Below, one piece after another: positions 55,162 to 64,000 of a DNA stretch of 64,000 nt. Where the stretch lies: NCBI RefSeq assembly GCF_945836005.1, contig NZ_OX241534.1:620001-684000 (forward strand). The letters run 5' to 3'. The position numbers and the translations under genes were made by a program. Position 1 is the stretch's first letter; the number at the start of each line of letters is the position of its first letter. This DNA is from Candidatus Nitrosacidococcus sp. I8 (GTDB lineage Bacteria > Pseudomonadota > Gammaproteobacteria > Nitrosococcales > Nitrosococcaceae). The notes beneath the pieces are model-generated. The model ran no database searches, was not told where the DNA came from, and worked only from the letters and a program-made list of their open reading frames with translations.

Positions 55162-56265
55162 ATGCTACCCATGGTAGATTTAACAGCACAGTATCAGGTG
55201 CTTAAGGAAGAACTTAATGAAGCGGTATTACACACTTTAGCTAATGGTCAATTTATTCTTGGTCCTAATGTAGAGGATTTTGAAAAAGAAGTAGCAGCTT
55301 ATTTAGGTGCACAATATGCCATCAGCGTTGCTTCTGGTACAGATGCCCTTCATTTAGCACTCATTGCTGCAGGAATTAAAGCTGGGGATGAGGTGATTAC
55401 TTCTCCCTTTACTTTTATTGCTACAGCAGAGGCTATTTGTTATGTAGGAGCTCATCCAGTATTTGTCGATATAGATGAAAAAACATTTAACTTAGATACT
55501 AACCAAATAGAAGCAGTGATTACTCCTGCTACTCGAGCTATCTTGCCTGTCCATTTATTTGGGCAGGGGGCAAATATGGAGCGTTTACAGGTAATTGCTG
55601 ATCAACATGAGTTACTTATCATAGAGGATTGTGCCCAATCTTTTGGTGCAGAGATTAATGGAAAAAAAACAGGCACGCTAGGATTTACTGGGTGTTTTAG
55701 TTTTTTTCCAAGTAAAAATTTAGGCTGTTATGGAGATGGGGGACTTATTACTACCTCCTCTGAAGAGATTGCCGAACACCTTAGGGTACTGAGAAATCAT
55801 GGAAGCTCAAAGCGCTACCATCATACCGAATTAGGCTTTAATAGCCGTTTAGATGAATTACAAGCAGTGATTCTACGAGTCAAACTAAAATATATTGATC
55901 AATTTAATCAAGCAAGAAACCAAATCGCTCAACAATATACACAAACACTTATTAATCTACCTCATTGTATTCCTCCTTATAAAGAAGCGGGAAATACCCA
56001 TGTATATCATCAATATACCTTACTCTCTGCCTATCGAGATGAAATAATGAAAGCATTTACAGAGCAGCACATTGCTTCAGCTATTTATTATCCTATTCCA
56101 TTACATCAACAGATTGTTTTTAAACAAAAATATCAAGATGTACATTTTCCAGTCAGTGAGCAAATTGCTAAACAATGCTTATCATTACCTATTTTTCCAG
56201 AAATGAGCAAGCCTCAGATAGAGCAAGTGCTTAATGTTGTTCAAGGTGTGTTACTTGGAAAATGA
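55162..56265 (+). CDS. gnnB: UDP-3-keto-GlcNAc aminotransferase (GnnB-like, DegT/DnrJ family)
   Basis: 367 residues. Features of PLP sugar aminotransferases: MVDLTAQYQVLKEEL at the start, SVASGTDALHLAL, the EDCAQSFGAEINGKKTGT loop and the PLP lysine in FFPSKNLGCYGDGG. It would produce UDP-2-acetamido-3-amino-2,3-dideoxyglucose (UDP-GlcNAc3N) from the ketone made by GnnA. It follows gnnA after 32 bases and overlaps lpxB. Confidence 0.82.
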   Translation: MLPMVDLTAQYQVLKEELNEAVLHTLANGQFILGPNVEDFEKEVAAYLGAQYAISVASGTDALHLALIAAGIKAGDEVITSPFTFIATAEAICYVGAHPVFVDIDEKTFNLDTNQIEAVITPATRAILPVHLFGQGANMERLQVIADQHELLIIEDCAQSFGAEINGKKTGTLGFTGCFSFFPSKNLGCYGDGGLITTSSEEIAEHLRVLRNHGSSKRYHHTELGFNSRLDELQAVILRVKLKYIDQFNQARNQIAQQYTQTLINLPHCIPPYKEAGNTHVYHQYTLLSAYRDEIMKAFTEQHIASAIYYPIPLHQQIVFKQKYQDVHFPVSEQIAKQCLSLPIFPEMSKPQIEQVLNVVQGVLLGK

Positions 56266-57409
56266 TCAGCATTCACAGTTAGTTGCTATTGTCGCAGGAG
56301 AGGCTTCTGGGGATCATCATGGGGCTGATTTAGTCTCTAAAATACGAGAAACCTCATCTAAACCGATTCGTTTTTGTGGCATTGGTGGATCCCATATGAA
56401 AGCTGCTGGGGTAGAAGTATTACATGAATCAGCCCACCTAGCAGTGGTAGGGATAGTAGAGATTTTTTCTCACTTTAGAAAAATTTATAGTGTATTACGA
56501 AAGATGCGGCAATTTCTTAAAGAAAACCGTCCTGATTTATTAATTTTAATAGATTATCCAGAATTTAATTTACGACTTGCTAAAACTGCAAAACAGCTAG
56601 GGATAAAGGTTCTATATTACATTAGCCCCCAGATATGGGCATGGCGAGAGCATCGTGTCCATCAAATTGGGAAGCTAGTAGATATGATGGCAGTCATTTT
56701 CCCGTTTGAAATACCCTTTTATGAACGATCCGGGGTTCCTGTTTGCTTTGTAGGTCATCCCTTAAAAAATAAGGTAAAAAGCAATTTAACTCGTAATGAA
56801 GCACTAATTAAATTTGGATTAGAATCTCGCTACCCAACTTTAGGATTGTTTCCCGGTAGTAGAAAAAGTGAAATAAAACTAATTTTACCTGTATTAATTC
56901 AAGCTGCAGAGAAAATCTCTTCAAAGATACCTAATACTCAGTACTTGTTGCCCTTAGCATCTACACTGACTGAAGCAGAACTAGCACCTTTCTTGATACA
57001 GAGTACAGTGCCTATTCAAGTGATTTCTAATCGCCCTTATGATGTGATGGTAGCTTGTAATGGTATCGTTGCAGCCTCAGGAACAGTGACATTAGAAGTT
57101 GCTTTAATGGGAATTCCTATGGTAGTGGTGTATAAAATGAAATCTTTGACTTATTGGGTAGGTAGATTATTAGTTAAAATAAAGTATATTGCACTGTGCA
57201 ATATTATTGCAGAGGATAGAATAGTCACTGAGCTTATTCAAGCGAAGGCTACGCCTGATCAAATAGCAAAAGAAATTTTAGATTTGCTACACAATAACGA
57301 TAAAGTTGGGACTATGAAAAAAAAATTCAAAATAGTTAAAGATAGACTAGAGGTACCATCGCAAATAAGTATAAGTAATCTTGCTTTAGAGATGCTAAAT
57401 ACTATTTAG
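56234..57409 (+). CDS. lpxB: Lipid-A-disaccharide synthase
   Basis: 391 residues. Conserved parts: IVAGEASGDHHGADL, FCGIGGSHMKAAGVE, IDYPEFNLRLAKTAKQLG, YYISPQIWAWREHRVHQI, FVGHPLKNK and LGLFPGSRKSEIKLILPV. The enzyme joins UDP-diacylglucosamine and lipid X into the lipid A disaccharide at the inner membrane. The frame begins inside gnnB (32-base overlap); a TTG at 56255 preceded by AAGGTG would also give a normal N-terminus, so the start is uncertain. It converges on lpxA with six bases between. Confidence 0.93.
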   Translation: MLFKVCYLENDQHSQLVAIVAGEASGDHHGADLVSKIRETSSKPIRFCGIGGSHMKAAGVEVLHESAHLAVVGIVEIFSHFRKIYSVLRKMRQFLKENRPDLLILIDYPEFNLRLAKTAKQLGIKVLYYISPQIWAWREHRVHQIGKLVDMMAVIFPFEIPFYERSGVPVCFVGHPLKNKVKSNLTRNEALIKFGLESRYPTLGLFPGSRKSEIKLILPVLIQAAEKISSKIPNTQYLLPLASTLTEAELAPFLIQSTVPIQVISNRPYDVMVACNGIVAASGTVTLEVALMGIPMVVVYKMKSLTYWVGRLLVKIKYIALCNIIAEDRIVTELIQAKATPDQIAKEILDLLHNNDKVGTMKKKFKIVKDRLEVPSQISISNLALEMLNTI

Positions 57410-57415
57410 ATTTAA

Positions 57416-58201
57416 TTATTTTATTTTTGAATCTTCCTTTTCTACAGCAAAGCGATGAAACCCTCGCTTCGATTTCACTAAAAGCCAATTTCTAAGATAA
57501 GTAATTTCTGGAGTATTCTCTAAATTACTCAAATCTCTATTACCATTACGTAACTGCCAAAAAGCTTGCTCTAATACTCGATAGTGCTGACCCTGAATAC
57601 CGCCACGACGTAGCCCTACTACATTTAATCGGTAATGGTGCACTGGATGACCACCTACAATAGTATATGGAAAAACATCTTGGCCTACCGAGCCATTGCC
57701 TTGTACCATTGCGTAAGCACCTATCCTTGCATATTGGTGTACGACCGCTGATCCTCCTAAAACTGCCCGATTGCCTATTTCTACATGACCACCTAGTAAA
57801 GCATTATTAGTCAAAATGACATGATTGCCAATAGAGCAGTCATGAGCAATATGGCTATACGCCATGAAATAGCCATCATTTCCTATTTTCGTAGGGCGAT
57901 CTGGGTGAGTTGATCGATGAATAGTCACTCCTTCTCGTAAAATATTACGATCCCCAATGGAGACCCATGTTTCTATATTTTTATCAAAAGAGAGATCTTG
58001 AGGGAGATCGCCAATAACGACATGGCTATGAATTTTATTTTGCGTGCCTAACTGTACATAGGAATGAATAACTACATGAGAGCTAATACTTGTTCCATCT
58101 CCTATTGTTACTGGAGCATGGATAACTGTATATGGTCCTACTGTAACATTTTTTCCTAACGTGGCATTTGGATCAATAATTGCGGTGGAGTGAATACTCA
58201 T
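57416..58201 (-). CDS. lpxA: UDP-GlcNAc(3N) acyltransferase
   Basis: 261 residues, left-handed beta helix of hexapeptide repeats from about residue 7 to 185. Catalytic His120 lies in SHIAHDCSIG (His125 in E. coli). The C-terminal helical part is complete. LpxA transfers a hydroxyacyl chain from ACP to the 3-position of UDP-GlcNAc, or, in species with GnnAB, to the 3-amino group of UDP-GlcNAc3N. The usual lpxD-fabZ-lpxA-lpxB order is broken: lpxA is alone on the minus strand facing lpxB. Confidence 0.93.
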   Translation of the reverse strand: MSIHSTAIIDPNATLGKNVTVGPYTVIHAPVTIGDGTSISSHVVIHSYVQLGTQNKIHSHVVIGDLPQDLSFDKNIETWVSIGDRNILREGVTIHRSTHPDRPTKIGNDGYFMAYSHIAHDCSIGNHVILTNNALLGGHVEIGNRAVLGGSAVVHQYARIGAYAMVQGNGSVGQDVFPYTIVGGHPVHHYRLNVVGLRRGGIQGQHYRVLEQAFWQLRNGNRDLSNLENTPEITYLRNWLLVKSKRGFHRFAVEKEDSKIK

Positions 58202-58244
58202 AGGGTAGGGCGATTTGAAAAAGTTGGAGATCTATTGATATAAT

Positions 58245-59033
58245 TTACCAAGTATTTCTTAGTTCTCTTAGTTTTAAGAAAATGATTTCAGGGTTAATAT
58301 CAGCTAAATCTGGAAAAATTATTTGCAGGCTATTAATAATAGATGAGCTATGTAAGCGAAAAAATGTGTTAATTTCTTTCTCTAGCCCTAGGGTAGATAC
58401 AAAAGGGCTGCTAGGATTTTGGTGCTGTACTTTGTGCAATAAGGAAACTGCTTGTTTATTATCAGTTTCATAATGGAGAGTGAAGTTTAGGTTATTTACA
58501 ATATACTCGTGACCTGGATAGATCTGAGTATTATCGGGAAGTTTAGCAAGCTGATTAATAAACGTATGATAAAGTACGCTTGGATTCCCCCCATTGTGAC
58601 AATTACCCGCACCTGCATTAAACAATGTATCACCACAAAAGAGAGCAGGGATATCTGTATGGGCATATAAACAAATATGGCTTAGGGTATGCCCAGGGGT
58701 ATCTAGCACTTCCAGTTCAACTGTTCTACCTACTGTAACTTTATCTCCTGCATTTAATCCTTGATCTATACCTGTAATCTTATTCTTTGCATTACTATGA
58801 GCAAGTAACTTGGCTCTAGTTTGAGCAATAAGTTTCTGGTTACCTCCTGTATGATCTTCATGCTCATGAGTATTTAATATTTGGGTAATCTGCCATCCAT
58901 GATTTTTAGCGATTGCTAAACATTTAATGTGGTCAAGAGGATCAATAGCAAGAGCTTCACCCGTTTCTGGGCAGGCAATAAGGTAATTAAAATTACGATA
59001 GGCATTCCCTGTCCAAATCTGTTCAACAATCAT
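58245..59033 (-). CDS. gloB: Hydroxyacylglutathione hydrolase (glyoxalase II)
   Basis: 262 residues. Metallo-beta-lactamase zinc motif THEHEDHTGG, further ligands in LDTPGHTLSHICLY and FCGDTLFNAGAGNC, and IYPGHEYIVNNL, a strong glyoxalase II signature. It hydrolyses S-lactoylglutathione to lactate in methylglyoxal detoxification. It lies between lpxA and ispG on the same strand. Confidence 0.93.
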   Translation of the reverse strand: MIVEQIWTGNAYRNFNYLIACPETGEALAIDPLDHIKCLAIAKNHGWQITQILNTHEHEDHTGGNQKLIAQTRAKLLAHSNAKNKITGIDQGLNAGDKVTVGRTVELEVLDTPGHTLSHICLYAHTDIPALFCGDTLFNAGAGNCHNGGNPSVLYHTFINQLAKLPDNTQIYPGHEYIVNNLNFTLHYETDNKQAVSLLHKVQHQNPSSPFVSTLGLEKEINTFFRLHSSSIINSLQIIFPDLADINPEIIFLKLRELRNTW

Positions 59034-59052
59034 GAGCTACTCTTAAAGTAGT

Positions 59053-60204
59053 TTAGTTTGCTGGAGATTTAGTTTTGTCAGCAATAATTAAATCAAGCTC
59101 TTGTTTTAGCCGAGGTAGAATCTCAGTGTATCGAAAACTTCCTAAAGTTTCCGTTCCTTTCTTAAGATTTACTGCTTTAGGACCACACCAAAGCCCAAGA
59201 TCTGCATCATCTGTCTCGCCAGGACCATTTACTCGGCATCCCATCACTGCAATGGTTACTGCATAGTCTGCGGCGTATTCTGTCATTGCTTTTACTTCAT
59301 GAGCTAGCTCGATAAACGCTTCATTTTCCACTCGAGAGCAGCTTGGGCAGCTAATAATATTTAAACTCTTAAGCCCATAGTCTACTACACTGCGTACTCG
59401 TCCTGCAGCAATATCAGCAATAATTTTCCGTCCTGCTTCTATCTCCTCACCTTTACGATCAAAAGGTAAAGTAAGAGAGACTCGTACAGTGTCTCCAATA
59501 CCTCGACTGATAAGCTGCTCGAAAGCAATTCTGGTTTTGATAATTCCATCCGGTGGCATGCCTGCCTCTGTTACTCCTAAATGAAGGGGAATATCCGGAC
59601 GTTCAGCGGCAAAACGCTTATTTAACTCGATGACTTTACTGGGATCGGAATCCTTTAAAGAAACACAATATCGAGTAAACCCTAGATTATCTAAAAATAT
59701 ACAGTGATCAAATGCACTGGCAAGCATGGGAGAAATAGAATCCCCTTCAGGAAATGCTGCTGCTTTATTTGGATCTACCGATCCGCCATTTACTCCAATT
59801 CGGATAGCGCAGTCATTTTCTCCAGCCACATCTACAAGAAATTTTACTTTGTCCTGCCAAGGTTTATTCTTTTCATGATGGTATAAATGACCAGGATTAT
59901 AGCGAATTTTATCTACATGGGGTGCTACATCTTTAGCAAGACGGTAATTCTCTTGCAGATCAACAGATAGATTAGCTTTCGTTTGAGAGCGAATTTTAGC
60001 AAGTGCTTCTACATCTTTTTTTGTATCTGCTGCAATACGAATAATATCTGCTCCTGCTGCAACTAAATTACTTACTTGCTTAGTAGTCGCCTCAATGTTT
60101 TGTGTATGAGTAGCACACATGCTCTGTACTGCAATTGGATTTCCATCACCAATAGTAATACTGCCAATAGCAACAGCTCGAGTAGGGTTACGTGGCACTT
60201 TCAA
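59053..60204 (-). CDS. ispG: 4-hydroxy-3-methylbut-2-enyl diphosphate synthase
   Basis: 383 residues. TIM-barrel start ([19 protein letters not shown]) and the iron-sulfur half with [11 protein letters not shown] and [17 protein letters not shown], which carry the cluster cysteines and the catalytic Glu. It catalyses the penultimate step of the MEP isoprenoid pathway, which feeds hopanoid synthesis by the neighbouring genes. Cytoplasmic, oxygen-sensitive. gloB follows it after 19 bases. Confidence 0.95.
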   Translation of the reverse strand: MKVPRNPTRAVAIGSITIGDGNPIAVQSMCATHTQNIEATTKQVSNLVAAGADIIRIAADTKKDVEALAKIRSQTKANLSVDLQENYRLAKDVAPHVDKIRYNPGHLYHHEKNKPWQDKVKFLVDVAGENDCAIRIGVNGGSVDPNKAAAFPEGDSISPMLASAFDHCIFLDNLGFTRYCVSLKDSDPSKVIELNKRFAAERPDIPLHLGVTEAGMPPDGIIKTRIAFEQLISRGIGDTVRVSLTLPFDRKGEEIEAGRKIIADIAAGRVRSVVDYGLKSLNIISCPSCSRVENEAFIELAHEVKAMTEYAADYAVTIAVMGCRVNGPGETDDADLGLWCGPKAVNLKKGTETLGSFRYTEILPRLKQELDLIIADKTKSPAN

Positions 60205-60317
60205 GGTTTACGCTCCTTTAAACTTAAATATCTTTTATGAATTATTAAATAATAGTTCGTTACTAATATAGCTATCAAAATTGTTTAAGAGAGCTAGAGA
60301 GTTTATAAAAAAATTGT

Positions 60318-63032
60318 CTATATTCCCCTTAAAGAAGTAGATTTCTCTGGATTTGAAGTAAGTAATGCAGGAAGAAAAATTAAAGTACATAGTAGAGTAA
60401 ATACGATACCAATAGTAAGAATTAATCCCATACTAGCCATTCCTGGATGAGAAACTAGAAGTAAATTACCAAGACTAAACATAGTAGTTAACGTAGTAAA
60501 CACTAAAGCACGACTTGTACTGGTACGAAGTAAATCATTTCGATCATTAGGGGCTTGTCGTACTCTCTCTACCATATAAATACCGCTGTCTACACCCACT
60601 CCAAGTAATAGAGGTAAAGCAACTACATTAGCAAAATTAAAATAAATATGAAATGTAGCCATAGTAGTACCTAATAATAAACCCGCAAGTGCAAGTGGTA
60701 CCAAAACTAACAGAACATCTTTAAGGCTACGTAGCAAAAGAAACAATACAACTATAATTGCAATAAGTGCATAAGAGAAAGCATGCTGTAAAGCATCGAC
60801 AATAGCTTCTCCAGATCTAAGCTGAAGTACTAAGGGGCCCGTTGCACTAGGAGATATCTCATGAATTTTATTTACAAACCTACGTAAAGACTGAAGATCA
60901 TCAATATCAAAATCTTTTGTAGGAAAAATTTCTACTCGATGAGTACCATCTGCTGCAATCCAGCGATCCCTAAGATCAGAGGGTAGGATATTCATCGTAA
61001 TTGCTTCAGCTTTTAGAGAGTTTTGTAGCTGACTTAAGTTTTCAGGCAACGTATCTAATAAGTTATGTTCTAGACGAAGCAACGTTTGCTTCTGAGTAGC
61101 TTGATCTTCCTGTTCAATAGTAGAAACCAAATATTGGATATCTTCTTCAAGGCGTTGAATTGCTAAAAAATCCTTAGGAGAAGGATCTTTTAAATAAGAA
61201 TCCAAGGTATGAAGAAATGTATTTAAGGTAGGCAGAACTTGCTTAGGATCAGGATCAGCACTTGGCTTTATTGATGCATCTAATAAAAGTGGACCTACAA
61301 GTAAACTTAAATCATCAATGGTCTCTAACTTTTCTTCTTGATCATCAGGTATAAAGTCTTTAGCAGTGATTACCTTGTCTACTGAGTCTATTTTTTTAGC
61401 CAGCAAGGCAATTTTTTGAGCCTCTTCCGCATTAGAAGCAAGTATAATAGCACTCCACATAGGAATAGTTTCAGTTTTCATCAGCTCTCTTATTGTAGAA
61501 ACTGATTCTGAATTAGGGTTGCGCAAATTAAGCGGATCGTAATCAAACCTTACTTGAGGTAGAAAGGGTAGAGTTGCTAACCCTAATATTAAGCCTCCTA
61601 AGAGAATTTGTTTCCTATACCGTAATGGCCAGCTATATATAAAATTAAATTTACTTTCGGTCTTTGATTCGTAGATATTTGAGATATTTTTAACAGGTAA
61701 ATAGCGTAGTATGGCAGGAAGGAGAAGCAAGGTAAGGCTCAGGTTAATAAACATTCCTGTGCCTGCAATTAAGCCTAATTCGGCAACACCAGAGAATTTA
61801 GTAGGGATAAATGAATAAAAGCCAATCATAGTAGTAACAGCACATAATATAAGGGCAATCCCAGTTTCAGATGCTGTTATTTTCAATGCTTTTAGTCTAT
61901 GTGCTCCCTGATTTACAAGCTGCTGATAGCGCATACAAAATTGAATATCGTATTCGGTACTTAGCCCAACATAAAGTACACCAAACGCAGTTGAGATAAT
62001 ATTGAGATGCCCGATATAAAATGCAGCAAACCCTGCGGTAAGGGTTAGACCAACTACTAATCCTAATAAAATAGTAAGTGAAAATGCGATTGATCGAAGC
62101 CCTATATATAATAAGGTCCCTGTCATGATCAGGGCTAAAATCCCAGCAAGGGTATTTCCTGTTAAAGCACTTTCTAATTCTTCATGGGCAAGATCTACAT
62201 CACCGGTAAGCCGTATTCTCACTCCGTGTTCAGGATCTAAATGATGAGATTTAGCAACATCTCTAATCTCATCAATGGCATCCTTTGCAGGCAGCATCTG
62301 GCTGTAATCCATCTGAGGCTGCACAATAATAAATTGACGCTCTCCACTCTTTGATAAAGAAGATCCTCGATTCATAAGCTCTTGCCAAGAAAGCAAGTGA
62401 GCCTGTCCTTTTAAAGTACTTTCTATAGTTTCATTAATAGAGGAGAAAATTGATTCTAAATCAAGAGTAGTTTCTTTTTTCTGTTTTGCAGAAATAATAT
62501 CATCGAGCATCCCAAAGAAATTATTTAATGTGGGATCTTGAGTCAATTTACCTAGAAACGGTTGTGCCTCAGCTAGATTATCTGATACTTTATCTAAATC
62601 TTTGAGATCTAGATACATCAATCCATTGCGTTTGAAGAAATCATTTGATTCAGGTGCATAAACACTTTTAATGAGAGAATTTTTCTCAAGTGCGTTAGTA
62701 AGCTGCTTAGTAGCGTCCCAAGTATGTTCTGGAATATCCCCCTCAACAAGGATGAGTAAAGTATCCTGATATTGAGGAAATAACTTATCATAATTTTTGC
62801 TTGCTATACGGAAAGGGAGATCTGGAGACAAGATATTTCCTGTATCCATATCTACACCTAAATGCCCTGATACGTAAAAAAGCACCCACCCTGAGAATAA
62901 AAGGGTAGACATGATAACCCAAAGAGAAAAGCGATACACTACATGAATACATTGGGTAATAAAACGAGTAACAAAATGACTAGCAGCCTTAGCAAAAGAA
63001 TTTTCTTTCTCTCTTGGCAAATGATCAAACAT
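60318..63032 (-). CDS. hpnN: Hopanoid-associated RND transporter HpnN
   Basis: 904 residues, about twelve membrane helices in two halves of the MMPL/RND type. The first half has NTLAGILALIMTGTLLYIGLRS and FGVLYVGLSTEYDIQFCMRYQ; the second has LPLLLGVGVDSGIYMVERVRQ. Two large periplasmic loops (about 60-290 and 500-730) are rich in helices. In Rhodopseudomonas HpnN moves hopanoids to the outer membrane. The HpnN call rests on these features and on hpnM and hpnH directly upstream. Confidence 0.85.
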   Translation of the reverse strand: MFDHLPREKENSFAKAASHFVTRFITQCIHVVYRFSLWVIMSTLLFSGWVLFYVSGHLGVDMDTGNILSPDLPFRIASKNYDKLFPQYQDTLLILVEGDIPEHTWDATKQLTNALEKNSLIKSVYAPESNDFFKRNGLMYLDLKDLDKVSDNLAEAQPFLGKLTQDPTLNNFFGMLDDIISAKQKKETTLDLESIFSSINETIESTLKGQAHLLSWQELMNRGSSLSKSGERQFIIVQPQMDYSQMLPAKDAIDEIRDVAKSHHLDPEHGVRIRLTGDVDLAHEELESALTGNTLAGILALIMTGTLLYIGLRSIAFSLTILLGLVVGLTLTAGFAAFYIGHLNIISTAFGVLYVGLSTEYDIQFCMRYQQLVNQGAHRLKALKITASETGIALILCAVTTMIGFYSFIPTKFSGVAELGLIAGTGMFINLSLTLLLLPAILRYLPVKNISNIYESKTESKFNFIYSWPLRYRKQILLGGLILGLATLPFLPQVRFDYDPLNLRNPNSESVSTIRELMKTETIPMWSAIILASNAEEAQKIALLAKKIDSVDKVITAKDFIPDDQEEKLETIDDLSLLVGPLLLDASIKPSADPDPKQVLPTLNTFLHTLDSYLKDPSPKDFLAIQRLEEDIQYLVSTIEQEDQATQKQTLLRLEHNLLDTLPENLSQLQNSLKAEAITMNILPSDLRDRWIAADGTHRVEIFPTKDFDIDDLQSLRRFVNKIHEISPSATGPLVLQLRSGEAIVDALQHAFSYALIAIIVVLFLLLRSLKDVLLVLVPLALAGLLLGTTMATFHIYFNFANVVALPLLLGVGVDSGIYMVERVRQAPNDRNDLLRTSTSRALVFTTLTTMFSLGNLLLVSHPGMASMGLILTIGIVFTLLCTLIFLPALLTSNPEKSTSLRGI

Positions 63033-63059
63033 GATAAAAGATGGTTTTATATTAAAATT

Positions 63060-63695
63060 TTACTTACTTTCCTTAGCAATCGCAGCTTCTCGATACTGCT
63101 TACTTTTTTCTTTAACCTGATCAAGTAACGCATCATAGCCTTGTGTTTTAATGACTTGGCGATATTCAGTTCTTCTAACTGCTAAATCACTTACCCCATC
63201 AGCAATTACATTGACGATACGCCAGTTACCATCTATGTTTCTCAGAAGATAATCAAATATAACATTAGTATCATCATGGTTAGTTAGTCTACTCCTAACT
63301 CGCATCCCTCCCTTTTTAAGGGGATATTCGCCTTCAATATTAAATTCTTCATTACTATAACCATCAAAATGACGTGCGTAATCCGAAATAGATAAAATTT
63401 GGAATGCATCAACAAATTGAATACTCTGCTCATCTGTAAGGGACTTCCAAGAAGATCCAAGGGTATAACGAGCAATGAATGGGATATCTAAAGTTTCTGT
63501 TACTACAGGTAAAAGTTGTTTATAGCGACCATCGAAACCTAGCTTCTTAGCATTTTTCATTACAGATAAAAGCTCTGCTTGTAACTTTTCAATAACTGAA
63601 GAAGGTGCATCCGCAAAGGTTGAGGGTGTTATTAACAAAAACAAAATACCTATAAATAGTGATGTAACCCTCATTCCTACTAACTTTCGATTCAT
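63060..63695 (-). CDS. hpnM: HpnM / MlaC-family periplasmic lipid carrier
   Basis: 211 residues. Signal peptide to about residue 28 (ends TFADA). The core (YKQLLPVVTETLDIPFIARYTLGSSWKSLT, then IVNVIADGVSDLAVRRTEYRQVI) is that of the MlaC/toluene-tolerance family, whose members carry phospholipids across the periplasm. Adjacent to hpnN and hpnH, it is most likely HpnM, the hopanoid-linked member. hpnN starts 27 bases downstream. Confidence 0.85.
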   Translation of the reverse strand: MNRKLVGMRVTSLFIGILFLLITPSTFADAPSSVIEKLQAELLSVMKNAKKLGFDGRYKQLLPVVTETLDIPFIARYTLGSSWKSLTDEQSIQFVDAFQILSISDYARHFDGYSNEEFNIEGEYPLKKGGMRVRSRLTNHDDTNVIFDYLLRNIDGNWRIVNVIADGVSDLAVRRTEYRQVIKTQGYDALLDQVKEKSKQYREAAIAKESK

Positions 63696-63802
63696 AATGC
63701 TGTTTTTAATTCCGTATATAATTACAGTTATTAATGGTATAGCTAAAGCCTACAGATCTTGTACCTGTTTCAATAATTAAATATCCCTTAATTAAAGAGA
63801 TA

Positions 63803-64000
63803 TTAAGATATATCTTCTCCCTTCTGAGATAAATGGGTTTCTATTGGTGTTGGAGAAGCCGTTTGTTTTTGTGAATACTTAATTGGTAGCTCTGGGACCA
63901 AGGGACCTTTTAATTTAGGACCTCTCAGAAATACGGAAAGTGCTTTTATAGGATGTGCCACAGTATCATTCACCGCAGTAGGTTCATAGCCACAATGAGC
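63803..64000 (-). CDS. hpnH: Radical SAM adenosylhopene synthase HpnH, 3' part (cut by window edge)
   Basis: The minus strand is open from the right edge for 65 codons to a TAA at 63803-63805. The sequence CGYEPTAVNDTVAHPIKAL and LRGPKLKGPLVPELPI matches the conserved C-terminus of HpnH, which attaches adenosine to diploptene/hopene to start side-chain synthesis of extended hopanoids. The last 25 residues are a polar tail. The catalytic part lies beyond the window. It is the first visible gene of hpnH-hpnM-hpnN. Confidence 0.88.
   Translation of the reverse strand, partial: AHCGYEPTAVNDTVAHPIKALSVFLRGPKLKGPLVPELPIKYSQKQTASPTPIETHLSQKGEDIS

Noticed and set aside
1-64000. tRNA, rRNA or known riboswitch genes
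   Set aside because: No T-loop pattern, rRNA block or riboswitch core was recognised by eye; a covariance-model search would be decisive.

Overview
The window is a low-GC gammaproteobacterial chromosome segment, most likely from an ammonia-oxidising bacterium. The strongest marker is a nitrosocyanin gene (25154-25564) with all four copper ligands; nitrosocyanin is a red copper protein known almost only from ammonia oxidisers. Hopanoid genes (hpnH-hpnM-hpnN), a gnnA-gnnB-lpxB-lpxA lipid A cluster and the low GC fit a Nitrosococcaceae relative, perhaps an acid-adapted lineage such as Nitrosacidococcus/Nitrosoglobus. The genus is inference only.

Layout. 1-784: 5' part of a TolC-family outer membrane efflux gene, running off the left edge. 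899-5247: iron block with two good Fur boxes, a PepSY membrane protein, a FetA/FetB-like ABC pair, a HemS/ChuS-like protein and a methyltransferase. 5244-10439: small and metabolic genes (DUF1523, arylamine N-acetyltransferase, Sel1-repeat protein, MetA-type homoserine acyltransferase, a P-loop ATPase). 11064-21617: island of four tandem CotH-type secreted kinase-like genes, one frameshifted, surrounding a DUF4956 membrane protein and a VTC-type polyphosphate polymerase; the copies are mosaics of one another. 21726-25564: class III alcohol dehydrogenase, a broken S-formylglutathione hydrolase, twin coiled-coil proteins and nitrosocyanin. 25812-37324: DUF3300 protein, AEC transporter, valS, HAD hydrolase, HTTM-DCC fusion, RibD-like reductase, Nudix protein and small unknowns.

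37326-47159: complete type I-F CRISPR-Cas system. cas1 and cas2/3 are transcribed leftward, csy1-csy4 rightward, followed by a leader and an array of 19 repeats. The degenerate last repeat touches the stop codon of a convergent RelE/RHH toxin-antitoxin pair (47159-47642). 48377-52632: four-gene MacAB-like ABC export operon. 52656-54165: DedA protein and an alpha/beta hydrolase.

54182-58201: gnnA, gnnB and lpxB, with lpxA convergent. This set should make UDP-GlcNAc3N and therefore a lipid A with amide-linked acyl chains. 58245-60204: gloB and ispG. 60318-64000: hpnN, hpnM and the 3' part of hpnH (hopanoid synthesis and transport). Together the last block points to an outer membrane stabilised by hydrolysis-resistant lipid A and hopanoids. 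No rRNA, tRNA, transposase or prophage genes were recognised.
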